DNA from: Deltaproteobacteria bacterium
Lineage (GTDB): Bacteria > Desulfobacterota > Syntrophia > Syntrophales > Smithellaceae
NCBI GenBank assembly: GCA_011046295.1
Contig: DSAV01000186.1
Coordinates: forward strand, 1-8,255
Reading direction: 5' to 3'
DNA: 8,255 nucleotides
The notes under the pieces were generated by a model. The model was not told the origin of the DNA and ran no database searches. It saw nothing but the letters and a program-made list of their open reading frames with translations. The translations under genes and the position numbers were made by a program. The first letter of the stretch is position 1; each line of letters opens with the position of its first letter. Shown piece by piece: positions 7,078 through 8,255 of this stretch.

Positions 7078-7129
7078 CTACGTTTTAATTTTACCAAAAA
7101 CTGCATTGTTTCATAATCAATATCCAAAC

Positions 7130-8236
7130 TTACTTTAATTTAGGCAATTTTGGGTATTTTGCCGGATTACGTCCATGGGAGTACGGTTCCTGATATTTAC
7201 GCGCTATACTGTAATTTTTCATGTACTGAAAAATGGAAGTGGCAACCTTTTCAAAGTCGGGGTTTTTCTTGGCTTCCGCTTCAATAAATTCCCAGACCCA
7301 TGCTTCTATTTGAGCCAATTCTTTATCGGAAAATTTGGTAACTACCGTGCCTTTTTCCTGAAACTCATTGAGTGCGTCAATGGTGTCCCATTCAGAAAGA
7401 GAACTAAAAAAAGTAATACTGTCCATCGTGGCAACTTCAATAATTTTCTTTAAATCAGGCGGCAGTGTATCCCAGGCATCCTTGTTAATCATCAAGCCTC
7501 CAACACCCGAAGGAATATTCCAGCCAGGACCAATGTTATATTTTGTGACCTCCCCTAAACCAAGGCTTAAATCAACTTTAGGAGCGTTGAAACTTGCGGC
7601 ATCGATCTGTCCTTGCGCCAGCGCCTGGGCAATTTGTGCCGGATCTGTCATCACCGGGGTGGCCCCGGCTTTCACCATGACATAACCTGCCGCTCTTCCA
7701 GACACTCTGATTTTTAGCCCTTTAAGATCCGCCAACGTTCTAATAGGCTTGATTGATCGTATTCCCGACCCGACTGATGCAACACTATGCATATAATAAA
7801 TCAAATTATATTTACCGTACATTTCATTAAACAACTCCCGCCCGCCGCCATGAATGTACCAGTTAATCACGTCGTACTGGGAAAACGCCATGGGTACTGT
7901 TCCCAGCAGGTCAAACACAGAGTTCTTGCCCTGCCAGTAGCCGGGATAATCGATGCCCATCTCCGCGGCGCCTTTGGAAACCGTGTCAAAAACAGCCATC
8001 GTGGGAACAAGCTCTCCTGCTGCATGTCCTGTAATCTGCAGGCGCCCACCGCTAAGTTCGAAAATATTTTTGATAAGGCGCTTTTCGACCTGAGCAAAAG
8101 CTGTATACGCCGGCCAGACGGAAACCAATCGCCACTTATACACGGTTTGGGCCGCAGCAGAGGCGGTAAATATCATCGTTACAGCTGAAAAAACTGCAAG
8201 CACAAATATAAATCTAATTATATTGACTTTTTTCAT
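7130..8236 (-). CDS. dctP: TRAP transporter periplasmic solute-binding protein (DctP family, copy 2, first gene of the operon)
   Basis: Exported substrate receptor of a TRAP system, 368 residues. The signal peptide has a KKVNIIR basic start, a hydrophobic core to about 24, and likely cleavage after ASAAA near residue 29. Mature-region features match its paralogue: GAAEMGIDYPGYWQGK (89-104), PIRTLADLKGLKIRVSGR (164-181) with Arg177 as the likely carboxylate-binding arginine, IAQALAQGQIDAASFN (202-217), and NIGPGWN (234-240). From the KWR motif to the C-terminus the two proteins align over 335 residues with no gap, with about 230 identities by hand count. Differences cluster in the segment after the first lobe crossover (MTGTTTVAS versus MHSVASVGS) and in 271-279, which could alter ligand choice. 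The ATG at 8236 is preceded by an AGAGGGGGG purine run. Any promoter lies beyond the right edge. It probably shares the single downstream DctQM. Confidence 0.94.
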   Translation of the reverse strand: MKKVNIIRFIFVLAVFSAVTMIFTASAAAQTVYKWRLVSVWPAYTAFAQVEKRLIKNIFELSGGRLQITGHAAGELVPTMAVFDTVSKGAAEMGIDYPGYWQGKNSVFDLLGTVPMAFSQYDVINWYIHGGGRELFNEMYGKYNLIYYMHSVASVGSGIRSIKPIRTLADLKGLKIRVSGRAAGYVMVKAGATPVMTDPAQIAQALAQGQIDAASFNAPKVDLSLGLGEVTKYNIGPGWNIPSGVGGLMINKDAWDTLPPDLKKIIEVATMDSITFFSSLSEWDTIDALNEFQEKGTVVTKFSDKELAQIEAWVWEFIEAEAKKNPDFEKVATSIFQYMKNYSIARKYQEPYSHGRNPAKYPKLPKLK

Positions 8237-8255
8237 GCCTATATCCCCCCTCTTC

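Noticed and set aside
7019..7129. Separate promoter for the dctQ-proximal dctP (TAAAAT as a -10)
   Set aside because: The hexamer 17 bases upstream matches TTGACA poorly, and A/T-rich sequence gives such matches by chance.

Overview
All genes in the window are on the minus strand, so transcription reads from high to low coordinates. There are two apparent transcription units. The moderate GC content (by eye), the Sec-exported TRAP binding proteins, the membrane components and the FabF-type synthases suggest a Gram-negative bacterium, plausibly an anaerobic Desulfobacterota/Syntrophaceae-like organism. That placement is a guess from gene style; the window has no taxonomic marker.

Unit 1 (8255 to about 3908) is a TRAP transporter operon. 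It has two tandem, closely related periplasmic solute-binding proteins (DctP-type, 8236-7130 and 7018-5933; about 69% identical by hand count over 335 gap-free positions). They are followed by one small membrane subunit (DctQ, 5862-5326) and one large membrane subunit (DctM, 5329-4004). dctQ and dctM overlap by ATGA. A perfect 13-bp stem-loop sits between the second dctP and dctQ, and a smaller one lies between the two dctP genes. A good intrinsic terminator (3960-3908) closes the unit. The two binding proteins probably share one QM membrane pair and bring organic acid-type ligands into the cell.

Unit 2 (about 3833 to 1 and beyond) begins with a candidate sigma70-type promoter containing a perfect TTGACA. 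It encodes an intact FabF-type beta-ketoacyl synthase (3755-2505), then a second synthase-like protein of the same length (2512-1262), then an acyl-CoA synthetase/AMP-dependent ligase (1248 to beyond base 1). The first synthase keeps Cys-His-His and the active-site Lys. The second has lost all three catalytic residues (Cys to Ala, His to Ala, His to Glu) while keeping the thiolase fold motifs. This is the arrangement of a KS-alpha/KS-beta (chain-length-factor) heterodimer, as in type II polyketide and aryl polyene systems, and not of housekeeping fatty acid synthesis. The genes are translationally linked (8-base overlap, then a 13-base gap with the Shine-Dalgarno overlapping the stop codon), so they are probably made together.

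The part most worth following up is unit 2: a KS/dead-KS pair coupled to an acyl-activating enzyme. No acyl carrier protein, ketoreductase or dehydratase is visible here, so the product cannot be named; the rest of the pathway, if any, lies beyond the left edge or elsewhere. The transporter and the synthase unit are adjacent, but the sequence shows separate transcription signals and does not prove a functional link.
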